Positions 1 through 9,375 of a DNA stretch of 64,000 nucleotides are shown piece by piece. Origin of the DNA: DASQMT01 sp963839615 (GTDB lineage: Bacteria > Actinomycetota > Thermoleophilia > Solirubrobacterales > Solirubrobacteraceae). The DNA lies in the NCBI GenBank assembly GCA_963839615.1, contig CAWIVY010000001.1:372001-436000 (forward strand), in the 5' to 3' direction. Position numbers and translations under genes: made by a program. Under the pieces are notes generated by a model. That model saw only the letters and a program-made list of their open reading frames with translations. It did no database searches and was not told where the DNA came from. How positions within the stretch are numbered: position 1 is the stretch's first letter; the number at the start of each line of letters is the position of its first letter.

Positions 1-2
1 AC

Positions 3-98
3 CACGTCTCGAACAACCGCATCCGGCACGGCACGAAGGTGAGCCGCTGGCGCGACGACAAGGATCCGCGCGACTGCCTGATGGATCAGCTGGACTAA
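3..98 (+). CDS. C-terminal fragment of an upstream gene
   Basis: The third forward frame is open from the window edge to a TAA at 96-98 and gives a 31-residue tail, ending in CLMDQLD. It is rich in charged residues (several RxxD/KD pairs) and shows no recognisable domain. The stop lies 19 bp before the metallo-beta-lactamase gene, so the two could be co-transcribed. The protein family cannot be named from so short a piece. Confidence 0.5.
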   Translation, partial: HVSNNRIRHGTKVSRWRDDKDPRDCLMDQLD

Positions 99-117
99 CC
101 GTGTTAGTCTGTGGACT

Positions 118-786
118 ATGCCCGTTCACAGAATCAGCCAAGTAGGGATCGTCAACGCCTACCTCGTGCAGGAGGACGACGGGCTCACGCTCGTCGACGC
201 GCTCATGTCGGGCTCGGCCCACAAGCACATCCTCGCCGCGGCGGCGACGATCGGCGCGCCGATCGTCCGCATCGCGCTCACCCACTCCCACAACGACCAC
301 ATCGGCGCGCTCGACAAGCTCGCGGCCGCCCTGCCGGGCGCCGAGGTGCTGATCTCCGCCCGCGAGGAGCGCCTGCTCGCCAAGGACAAGACGATGGATC
401 CCGGCGAGCCGCAGGTGAAGCTGAAGGGCGGCTACTCGGGCGCCAAGACGAAGCCGACGGCGACGTTCAAGCCCGGCGACCGCGTCGGCTCGCTCGAGGT
501 CCACGCGGCTCCCGGCCACACGCCTGGGCAGGTCGCGTTCCTCGATCCCCGCGACGGCACCCTGTACTGCGCCGACGCGTACTCGACGCTCGGCGGCGTC
601 GCGACCACGGCCAAGCCGTACGCCCGCTTCCCGCTGCCCGGATTCGCCACGTGGCACGGGCCGACGGCGCTGGAGTCCGCGGTCTCGCTGCGCGCGCTCG
701 ACGCGGCACGGCTCGCGCCCGGTCACGGCGGCGTCGTCGAGACGCCCGCCACGGCGATGGACCGCGCGATCGCCCGCGGCGCCTGA
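118..786 (+). CDS. MBL-fold metallo-hydrolase
   Basis: 222-residue metallo-beta-lactamase-fold hydrolase, probably cytoplasmic. The metal-binding signature THSHNDH (residues about 55-61) fits HxHxDH. It is followed by a glyoxalase-II-like GHTPGQ histidine near residue 134, a conserved Asp in YCADAY, and a final APGHGG histidine near 202. These are the ligands expected for a two-metal site. The family hydrolyses thioesters, lactones and similar bonds; the substrate cannot be told from sequence. The ATG at 118 begins the conserved fold directly. Its stop is 2 bp before the TetR gene, so the two probably form an operon. Confidence 0.85.
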   Translation: MPVHRISQVGIVNAYLVQEDDGLTLVDALMSGSAHKHILAAAATIGAPIVRIALTHSHNDHIGALDKLAAALPGAEVLISAREERLLAKDKTMDPGEPQVKLKGGYSGAKTKPTATFKPGDRVGSLEVHAAPGHTPGQVAFLDPRDGTLYCADAYSTLGGVATTAKPYARFPLPGFATWHGPTALESAVSLRALDAARLAPGHGGVVETPATAMDRAIARGA

Positions 787-788
787 TC

Positions 789-1346
789 GTGGCCGGTCGC
801 GGCCTGGACCGCTCGCTCGTCGTCGCCACCGCCGGCGACATCGCCGACGCCGCGGGCCTCGACGCGGTGACGCTCGCACGCGTCGCCGGCGCGCTCGGCG
901 TGCGCTCACCGTCGCTCTACAACCACGTCGCCGGCCGCGACGGGCTGCTGCGCGGTCTCGCCGCGGAGTCCACCCGCGAGCTGGCGGCGGTGCTGCGGCG
1001 GGCGGCGACCGGACGCGCGGGCGCCGACGCGATCGGCGCCGTCGCCGCGGCCCAGCGCTCGTACGCGCTGGCACATCCCGGGCGCTACGCGACGACGGTG
1101 GCGGCGCCGGCCGACGGCGACTCCGAGCACGAGCGGGCCGCGGCCGACGCGGTCGACGTGCTCGCGGCGGTGCTCGGCGGCTCCGGGCTCGAGGACGACG
1201 AGCTGATCCACGCGGTGCGGGCGCTGCGCAGCGCCGTCCATGGCTTCGCCGCGCTCGAGGCGGCCGGCGGCTTCGGACTCGCGGTCGACCGCGACGAGTC
1301 CTTCGCCCGGCTCGTCGACGCGCTCGCGAAGGGGATCGCGGGCTAG
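789..1346 (+). CDS. TetR-family transcriptional regulator
   Basis: 185-residue one-component repressor. The N-terminus has a TetR helix-turn-helix (about residues 13-55: ...AAGLDAVTLARVAGALGV, then SLYNHVAGRDGLL). The C-terminal half matches the WHG-type ligand-binding domain (TetR_C_33) common in actinobacteria. I chose the GTG at 789 because it sits 2 bp after the MBL stop and leaves a normal-length N-terminal arm. It most likely controls the MBL hydrolase or a nearby gene. The 3' end overlaps the convergent HxlR gene by 4 bp. Confidence 0.8.
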   Translation: MAGRGLDRSLVVATAGDIADAAGLDAVTLARVAGALGVRSPSLYNHVAGRDGLLRGLAAESTRELAAVLRRAATGRAGADAIGAVAAAQRSYALAHPGRYATTVAAPADGDSEHERAAADAVDVLAAVLGGSGLEDDELIHAVRALRSAVHGFAALEAAGGFGLAVDRDESFARLVDALAKGIAG

Positions 1347-1807
1347 TAGACGCCCGGGACGCGCGGCTGGCGCTGGCGCGAGTGACTCTGCAGCTCCTGG
1401 CTCTCCGCGCGCCAGAGCTGCAGCCGGTCGAACCGCTCGCGTGCCTCCGCGATGTCGACCTGGTGCAGCTTGCCCCAGTCCAGCAGCGGCGAGAGGGCCA
1501 TCAGCAGCGCCTCGCCGGTGTCGGAGAGCTCGTACTCGACGCGCGCCGGCACGCGCGCGTAGACGTGGCGCAGCACGAGCCCGTCGCGCTCGAGCTGGCG
1601 CAGCGTCGCCGAGAGCATGCGGCGCGAGACGCCGTCGATCTGGCGCAGCAGCTCGTTGAAGCGATGGGTTCCGCACGTGAGTCGCGCGAGCACCGAGAGG
1701 CTCCACTTAGCGCCGAGGACGCCGAGTGCTCCTTGCAGGGCGTCCAGCGCAGGGTCGTCGGGCACCCAGGGGCCACCGGCACCTACGGTTGCGGGACGCG
1801 AGTGCAC
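1343..1807 (-). CDS. HxlR-family transcriptional regulator
   Basis: 154-residue winged-helix regulator of the HxlR type. The HxlR core is clear: LGAKWSLSVLARL, then RFNELLRQIDGVSRRMLSATLRQLERDGLVLR and the wing YELSDTGEALL (about residues 30-110). HxlR proteins act as dimers and often sense thiol, aldehyde or quinone stress; no N-terminal sensing Cys of the classic type is present here. It is convergent with the TetR gene and divergent from the glycerate kinase gene across about 200 bp. Confidence 0.85.
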   Translation of the reverse strand: MHSRPATVGAGGPWVPDDPALDALQGALGVLGAKWSLSVLARLTCGTHRFNELLRQIDGVSRRMLSATLRQLERDGLVLRHVYARVPARVEYELSDTGEALLMALSPLLDWGKLHQVDIAEARERFDRLQLWRAESQELQSHSRQRQPRVPGVY

Positions 1808-1899
1808 GACACAGGAAATATGACACTCCTGCGCGGGATCCGCGAAGATCGCTCACGCGCCTTAACGACGGCTCAACTTGCCGCGGCGGATCTGCGCGA

Positions 1900-1942
1900 A
1901 TCGTTGCGCGTGACTCGCGAAAGCGAAGGATCGTTGCGCGTG
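1900..1942 (+). repeat. Direct repeat of 13 bp with 30-bp period
   Basis: ATCGTTGCGCGTG occurs at 1900-1912 and again, identical, at 1930-1942. Related GCGAA/GATC words lie just upstream (1838-1900). It lies in the 203-bp non-coding gap (1808-2010) between the divergent HxlR and glycerate kinase genes, so it could be a pair of regulator sites three helical turns apart. The role is inference. Confidence 0.4.
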
Positions 1943-2010
1943 TGGCCCGACTGCACCCGCTTGGCTGCACCCGGCTGCCCGCCCCCGCGAGCGACTGTCA
2001 GGATGCGCCG

Positions 2011-3022
2011 ATGGTGAGCCTGCCGGAGCGTCCCGTGCTCGTCGCGCCCGACTCGTTCAAGGGCACCTTCCGCGCCGCAGAGGTCGCCGCCGCGATCGGC
2101 CGCGGGCTCGAGCGCGCCGGCCTGATGCCGCCCGACCTCTGCCCGCTGGCCGACGGCGGCGAGGGCACGATGGAAGCGCTGCTGCTGGCGCTCGGCGGCG
2201 AGACCGTCGCCGCCGACGTCCACGATCCGCTCGGGCGGCCGCTGCAGCGCGCCGTTCGGGCTGGTCGAGGACGGCGGCACCGCGGTGCTGGAGATGGCCG
2301 CCGCCTCGGGCCTCGGGCTCGTGGCCGAGGCCGAGCGCGACCCGTGGCAGGCGTCGACATACGGGACCGGCGAGCTGATCTGCGCTGCTGTCGACGCGGG
2401 CGCCCAGGTGGTCCTCGTCGGCGTCGGCGGCTCGGCCACGACCGACGGCGGCGCGGGCGCGCTCGAGGCGATCGAGGAGCACGGCGGCCTCGGCGGCGCG
2501 CGGATCGTCGTCCTCACCGACGTGCGCACGCCCTTCGAGCGCGCGCCGGCGGTGTTCGGGCCGCAGAAGGGCGCCGACCCCGAGATGGTGGCGCGGCTGG
2601 AGGAGCGGCTGGCCGAGCTTGCCGCCCGGCTTCCGCGCGACCCGCGCGGCGTGCCGATGACCGGCGCGGCCGGCGGCCTGAGCGGCGGGCTGTGGGCGGC
2701 GCACGGCGCAGTGCTCGAGGCCGGCGCGCCATGGATCCTGAACGCGCTCGGCTTCGACGACCGCATGCGCGCCGCCCGCGCCGTCGTGACCGGCGAGGGC
2801 AAGCTCGACGAGCAGACGCTCGAAGGGAAGCTCGTAGGCGAGATCGGCACGCGGACGCGCCAGGCCGGCGTACCGCTGCACGCGATTGTCGGCACGGACG
2901 CGCTCGACGGTTTCGGCAAGCGGATCATCGACCTCCAGCTCGTGCAGGAGGCGACGGACCTCGAGCAGCTCGAGGCCGCCGGCGAGACGCTCGGCCGCGC
3001 CCTGGCCGACGGCACGGCGTAG
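2011..3022 (+). CDS. Glycerate 2-kinase, frameshifted
   Basis: Glycerate kinase of the GlxK/GckA family (ATP + glycerate to phosphoglycerate). The first part (2011 to about 2250) carries VAPDSFKGTF and PLADGGEGTMEALL. The rest continues in another frame (about 2251-3022) with EMAAASGL, the glycine-rich VGVGGSATTDGG, and VTGEGKLDEQTLEGK. Reading the second frame upstream restores APFGLVEDGGTAVLEM, so a single-base loss near 2250 joins two otherwise perfect halves. I take this as a sequencing or assembly indel rather than decay. The ATG at 2011 was chosen because it directly precedes the conserved start. Total length after repair (about 337 aa) is a little short for the family. Confidence 0.8.
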
Positions 3023-3102
3023 GGACTGACGCGCGTAACCTGAGTAACTGACGCGGCGTCTATGGGTAAGAGGGCGAAGCCCCCGGACCGAACCCTGCCC
3101 AG

Positions 3103-4180
3103 ATGCCCCCCCGCCCGCAACTCTCGCTGCCCACGCCCGGTTCCCGCCGCGCCGCCGTCGTCGGCGCGGGCTCGTTCGGCACCGCCGTCGCCGTGCTGCT
3201 CGCGCGCGGCGGCCTGCGCACGACGCTGCAGACCCGCACCGCCGAGCAGGCCGCGCGCCTGGCAGCCGATCGCGAGAACAAGGTGTACCTGCCCGAGGTC
3301 GAGCTGCCGCGCGAGCTGCGCATCGAGCCCGCGAGCGCGGGCCTCGCCCGCGCGGACTACGTGTTCCTCGGCGTCCCGTCGAGCGGGCTCGGCGAGGTGA
3401 TCGCCGGCCTCGAAGCGGCGGGGCTGCCGCGCCGCACGCCCGTGGTCAGCCTCGCCAAGGGGCTCGTGCCGCCAGACGGCGTCCAGCCGAGCGTGCTGCT
3501 GGGAGAGCTGCTCGGGCCCGAGCGCGTCGCCGTGATCGGCGGGCCCGCGCACGCGCGCGAGATGGTGACCGAGGGCGCCGCACTGGTCGCGGCCTCCGTC
3601 GACGAACGGCTCGCGCTGATGATCGCCGCCGTCTTCACCCGCGCCGGGGTCGTCTGCGAGCGCTCGAGCGACCCGATCGGCGTCGAGCTCGCGGGCGCCG
3701 CGAAGAACGCGGCCGCGCTGGCGGCCGGCGCGACCGAGTCCCAGGGCTTGAACGCGGCGGGTGCCGCCGCCGGCCACATCTTCGGCGAGGTCTGGCGTTA
3801 CGCGGTGCTGCAGGGCGCGCGACCGGAGTCGATGATCGGCCTCGCCGGGACGGGCGATCTCGTCGGGACCGCGCTCGCGCCGCAGTCGCGCAACCGCCGC
3901 GCCGGCGAGCTCCTGGCCCAGGGCGTTCCAGCAGCCGAGATCCCGGCGCGCATCGGCCAGGCCTGCGAGTCGCTCGATCTCGTGCCGCTGCTGGCGGGCG
4001 CGCTGGCCGGCGCGAAGCGTGGAGGCGCCGGTGACGCGCGCGCTCTGCCGCCTGATCGAGGGCGAGCTGCCGCTCGACGAATGGGTCGCGCTCGTGCGCG
4101 CGACGGTGCCTCCGCCGGCGCGCTTCAGGACGCCGACCTGGTGGGAGCGACTGCGGACGCGGGCGGGCCGGCGGGCTTAG
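3103..4180 (+). CDS. gpsA: Glycerol-3-phosphate dehydrogenase [NAD(P)+], frameshifted near the 3' end
   Basis: Makes sn-glycerol-3-phosphate from dihydroxyacetone phosphate for phospholipid synthesis; cytoplasmic. A short proline-rich leader is followed by the Rossmann motif GAGSFGTA (about residue 21), GVPSSGL, SLAKGL, and the catalytic-lysine region GAAKNAAALAAG, then AGTGDL and the substrate loop SRNRR. After LAGALAGAK the frame changes at about 4018. The +1 frame reads VEAPVTRALCRLIEGELP...WWERL and stops at 4180, the expected C-terminus. The uninterrupted frame instead runs to 4212 with a nonsense tail. A single extra base explains this. Confidence 0.85.
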
Positions 4181-4227
4181 CCGATGCTGAGGAAGGACTT
4201 AGCGCCCGGTAACCGGGTGCTTCTTCC

Positions 4228-5300
4228 ATGTCTCGCATGAATAGGCCAAGCCGTCTCTCGAACGTCTTCTTCACCTTCCTGGGGGCGGCGGCGGTCGGCC
4301 TCGTCGTCGCGGTGCTCGCCGTCGCCGGCGTGTTCGACTCGACCACGCGCGTCGTCACGCAGGCGCCGGAGGCAGAGACCACCGCCGTATCCGACCGGCC
4401 GGCCGCCGAGACCAACGTGTCGGAGATCTACGCCCAGACCGCGCAGGGCGTCGCCTACGTCCAGAACGGCAACAGCGGCAGCGGCTCCGGCTTCCTGATC
4501 GACGGCCAGGGCCATGTCGTGACGAACGACCACGTGGTCGAGGGCGGCAACGAGTTCACCGTCCGCTTCGGCGAGGACGGCGACGCGCTGCCCGCCAAGC
4601 TGGTCGGCAAGGACGCGTCGACCGACCTCGCCGTGCTCGAGGTCGACCCCGACAAGGTCCCCGCCGAGACCAAGCCGCTCGAGCTGGCGTCCTCCTCGCA
4701 GCTGCGTCCCGGCGACATGGCGATCGCGATCGGCAGCCCGTTCGGGCTGTCGGGCAGCGTGACGACCGGGATCGTCTCGGCGCTCGACCGCGAGATCAAG
4801 GCGCCGAACGGCTTCGACATCTCCGGCGTGCTGCAGACCGACGCGGCGATCAACCCCGGCAACTCCGGCGGCCCGCTGCTCGACGCCGAGGGCCGCGTGA
4901 TCGGCGTGAACTCGCAGATCGCATCGGACTCCTCGCGCCAGTCGAGCGGCGTCGGCTTCGCCGTCCCGGTGGACACCGTCAAGGAGGTCGTGCCGCAGCT
5001 GCTCAAGGGCGGCGACATCGAGCGCGCCTACCTCGGCGTCTCCTCGACGATCGACCCGAACGAGGACGGCGCGGTGGTCGCGGCGATCACGCAGACGGGC
5101 CCGGCGGCCGATTCCGACCTGCGCCCGGGCGACCGCATCGTCGCGGTCGAGGGCCATGCGGTGTCCGAGCCGGGCGACCTCGCGACGGCGATCCTGGAGT
5201 ACAAGCCGGGCGATCGCGTCGAGCTGAAGCTGGTACGCGGCGGCCAGCAGCGTACGATCGAGGTGGAACTCGGCGCCCGCCCCGACCAGCTGACCCAGGG

Positions 5301-5304
<4 letters not shown>
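4228..5304 (+). CDS. HtrA/DegP-type serine protease with PDZ domain, membrane-anchored
   Basis: 358-residue trypsin-like protease for envelope quality control. One N-terminal transmembrane helix (about residues 12-36) anchors it with the catalytic part outside. The triad is visible: His102 (VTNDHVV), Asp133 (STDLAVL) and Ser213 (NPGNSGGPLL). A PDZ domain follows (about 265-350, with YLGVSS and LRPGDRIVAVEG). The length is normal for an actinobacterial HtrA. Its TGA overlaps the ATG of the MoxR gene by 4 nt, so it is the first gene of a five-gene operon with translational coupling. The ATG at 4237 is an alternative start three codons on. Confidence 0.92.
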
Positions 5305-6370
<1,066 letters not shown>

Positions 6371-6374
<4 letters not shown>

Positions 6375-7321
6375 GCTTCCGCGAGCCGCTGCTGCTCGCC
6401 GGGCTCGTCTTCGTCCCACTGGCCCTGCTGGCCTACTGGGTCGCGCAGCGCCGGCGCCGCCGCTACGCGATCCGCTACCCGGCCGTCGACGTACTTGCGA
6501 GCGTCGCGGGCCGCGCGCGCGGGCGTCACCTTCCCGCACTGCTCGCGCTGCTGTCGCTGGCCGCGCTCGGGATCGCGCTCGGGCGCCCCGAGCGCACGAT
6601 CGCGATCGAGCAGCGCCAGGGGACCGTGATGCTGGTGCACGACACGTCGGGCTCGATGCAGGCGACCGACGTCAAGCCCGACCGGTTGAGCGCCGCGCGC
6701 GAGGCCGCGCGCACGCTCGTGAAGTCGCTGCCGGAGGAGTTCCGGCTCGGGGTGATCTCCTTCAACACCCGCGTCGAGCAGGTGTCCGAGCCGACCACCG
6801 ACCGCTCGCAGGTGCTGCGCGCGATCGACTCCCTCGAGGTGCAGGGCGGCACGTCGATGGGCGACGGGCTGCGCCTCGGGATCAACGCGATCCGCGCGCC
6901 GGTGACCGGCGTGGACGGCCGTCCGCAACGGCTGCCGGGCGCGATCGTGCTGCTCTCGGACGGTGCGAGCACCAAGGGCGCGGACCCGCGCCAGGTCGCG
7001 GCCGAGGCGAAGAAGCAGAAGATCCCGATCTACGCCGTCGCGCTCGGCACGCAGAACGGGACGCTGCGCCAGCCGGACGGCAGCACCTCACCGGTGCCCC
7101 CCGACACGGCGACGCTCGAGTCGATCGCCCGCACCACGGGCGGGCGCTTCTTCACCGCGCCGACGGCGCGCGACCTCGAGGCCGTCTACGCGAACCTCGG
7201 GCGCGGGCTCGCGACGCGCAAGGCGAAGCAGGAGATCACCGCCGCGTTCGCCGGCGGCGGGCTCGCGCTGCTGCTCGCGGGGCTCGTGACCGGGCTGCTG
7301 CGCAACGGGCGGCTGCCATGA
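6371..7321 (+). CDS. VWA-domain membrane protein (BatA-like)
   Basis: 316 residues. N-terminal membrane helix (about 8-24), a second around 54-70, a von Willebrand A domain (about 85-275), and a C-terminal helix (about 288-310). The metal-ion-dependent adhesion site is intact: DTSGS (Asp91, Ser93, Ser95), then the GGTSMGDG threonine and LLSDGAS. The domain should face the outside if both helices cross the membrane. It lies between moxR-like and DUF58 genes and is a paralogue of the VWA gene two positions on: both start MSFREP. Confidence 0.88.
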
Positions 7322-8385
7322 GCCAGCGCGGCCTGCCGCAGGCCGAGCGCACGCCGGAGCGGCCCGGGCCCGGCCCGGTCCCCGACGCGGTCCTGCGCTC
7401 GCTCGACCTCGCGGTGATGCGCCGGATCCAGTCGCTCGTGCCCGGCGACAACATCACGCCGCAGGTCGGCGCCGGCACCGAGCTGGCGCTGATCCGGCCC
7501 TACCAGCCGGGCGACGACGTGCGCTACATCGACTGGAACGTGACCGCGCGGCTGCGCGAGCCGCACGTCCGCGTGCACGTCGGCGAGCGCGCGATGACGG
7601 CCTGGCTGATGCTCGACGTCTCCCCGTCGATGAGCTTCGGCACGGCGCTGCGGCGCAAGGCCGACGTCGCCGAGGGCGTCAGCGTCGCCGTCGGACACGT
7701 CGCCACGCGGCGGGGCAACCGGCTCGGCGTGGTGGCGTTCGGCGGGCGCGAGCCGCGCGTGCTGCGCCCGCGCCAGGGCCGGCTCGGGCTGCTCGGGCTG
7801 CTGGCGGAGCTGCGCGCCGAGCCGCCCGCCGACGGCGCCGGCGCGACTTCCCTCGGCGATGCGACGCGGCGGATGGCGGCGCTGGCCCGGGCGCGCGGGC
7901 TCGTCGTCGTCGTGTCCGACTTCCGCGGGGAGCGCGACTGGGAGGGCGGCCTGCGCTCGCTGCGCGCCCGCCACGGCGTGCTCGCCGTCGAGGTGCGCGA
8001 CCCGCGGGAGCTGGAGCTGCCCGCCGTCGGCGACGTCTGGATGGTCGATCCGGAGACCGGGCGCCAGATCGTCGTCAACACGAGCCGCCGCAAGGTGCGC
8101 CGGCGCTTCAAGGCGGCCGCGGCCGCCGAGCGCGAGGAGGTCGCCGCCGCGCTGCGGCGCGCCGGCGCCGACCACCTGGTGCTCTCGACGGACGGGGACT
8201 GGCTGCGCGAGCTCGCGGCCCACCTGCGACGGGCCGATCAGATGCGCCGCAGCGCGATGGCGGCCGGCGGCCCGGGCCGTGCGGCGGCCGCGGCGCACAA
8301 GGTGCCGGGCCACGCGCCGCGGCACGTCGCGCCGGAGCCGGACGCCGAGCCGGTCACGCGGCGGCATCGAAAGGCGGGCGCATGA
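7318..8385 (+). CDS. DUF58-domain protein
   Basis: 355 residues, read from an ATG overlapping the previous stop (ATGA, 7318-7321). The DUF58 signature region reads YQPGDDVRYIDWNVTARLREPHV split over residues about 60-82. A VWA-like fold follows, with LDVSPSMSFG (a degenerate adhesion-site motif) and VVVSDFRG. The C-terminal 50 residues are basic, alanine-rich and probably disordered. DUF58 proteins are standard partners of MoxR ATPases. Its stop overlaps the next VWA start by 4 nt. Confidence 0.9.
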   Translation: MSQRGLPQAERTPERPGPGPVPDAVLRSLDLAVMRRIQSLVPGDNITPQVGAGTELALIRPYQPGDDVRYIDWNVTARLREPHVRVHVGERAMTAWLMLDVSPSMSFGTALRRKADVAEGVSVAVGHVATRRGNRLGVVAFGGREPRVLRPRQGRLGLLGLLAELRAEPPADGAGATSLGDATRRMAALARARGLVVVVSDFRGERDWEGGLRSLRARHGVLAVEVRDPRELELPAVGDVWMVDPETGRQIVVNTSRRKVRRRFKAAAAAEREEVAAALRRAGADHLVLSTDGDWLRELAAHLRRADQMRRSAMAAGGPGRAAAAAHKVPGHAPRHVAPEPDAEPVTRRHRKAGA

Positions 8386-9356
8386 GCTTCCGCGAGCCGA
8401 CGGTGCTGCTCGGGCTCGCCCTGCTGCCCGTCGCGATGCTCGCCTACCTCGCGATGCAACGGCGCCGGCAGCGCGAGGCGGCCGCGTTCGGCAACCCGGC
8501 GCTCCTGCCCGGGCTGATGACCGCCCGGCCGGGCTGGCGCCGCCATCTGCCCGCCGGCCTGCTGCTGCTCGCGCTCGCCACGATGATCCTCGCGCTCGCG
8601 CGCCCGCAGCGCAGCGTCGCCGCACCGCAGCGCGCGGCGACCGTCGTGCTCGTCAACGACGTCTCAGGCTCGATGCGCGCGGAGGACGTCGACCCGACAC
8701 GGCTGACGGCGGCCGTGAAGTCGGCCAAGATCCTCGTCGACAAGACGCCCGACAACTTCCGGATCGGGCTGGTGACGTTCGCCGACTACGCCGAACAGCG
8801 CGTCGCGCCGACGACGGACCGCGGCGCAGTGAACGGAGCGCTCGAGCGCATGGTCGCCGACGGCGGCACCGCGATGGGCGACGGCCTCGCGCGCGGCCTG
8901 CAGACCGCGCAGACGCCGGTGCCGACCCAGGACGGCAAGGGCACGCGCAAGCTGCCGGCGATCATCGTGTTGCTCTCCGACGGCAAGAACACGCTCGGCG
9001 TCAACAGCCCGCTCGAGATCGCCGAGCAGGCGCGCAAGGCGCGCATCCCGATCTTCGCGATCGCGCTCGGCACCGAGGGCGGCGAGGTCGTCCAGCGCGA
9101 TCCGTTCGGCTTCACCCAGCACATCCCGGTGCCGCCGGACAAGGACACCTTGCGCGAGATCGCCCGGACCACCGGCGGGCGCTTCTTCGAGGCGGTCAGC
9201 ACGAGCGACGCCGAGCAGATCTACAGCCGGATCGGTACGCGGCTGACCTCCAGGCCCGAGCAGCGCGAGATCACGGTCGCGTTCGCCGGCGGCGCCTTCG
9301 TCCTCCTGATCGCCGGCGGCGCGTTCTCGCTGATCTGGTTCGGGCGCCTGCCGTAG
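8382..9356 (+). CDS. VWA-domain membrane protein (BatA/BatB-like), second copy
   Basis: 324 residues with the same layout as the first VWA protein: helix about 8-25, helix about 57-73, VWA domain about 87-285, C-terminal helix about 295-318. The adhesion-site residues are Asp93, Ser95 and Ser97 (NDVSGS), with GGTAMGDG and LLSDGKNT. The first 18 nt (atgagcttccgcgagccg) are identical to those of the other VWA gene, which marks recent or conserved duplication. Last gene of the 4-nt-overlap operon that begins with HtrA. Confidence 0.88.
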   Translation: MSFREPTVLLGLALLPVAMLAYLAMQRRRQREAAAFGNPALLPGLMTARPGWRRHLPAGLLLLALATMILALARPQRSVAAPQRAATVVLVNDVSGSMRAEDVDPTRLTAAVKSAKILVDKTPDNFRIGLVTFADYAEQRVAPTTDRGAVNGALERMVADGGTAMGDGLARGLQTAQTPVPTQDGKGTRKLPAIIVLLSDGKNTLGVNSPLEIAEQARKARIPIFAIALGTEGGEVVQRDPFGFTQHIPVPPDKDTLREIARTTGGRFFEAVSTSDAEQIYSRIGTRLTSRPEQREITVAFAGGAFVLLIAGGAFSLIWFGRLP

Positions 9357-9375
9357 GCCTCTAGGCTCAGGGACG

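Noticed and set aside
1873..3777. Long minus-strand ORF of 634 aa
   Set aside because: Antisense to glycerate kinase and gpsA, with arginine/alanine-rich low complexity and no domain; typical GC-rich shadow frame.
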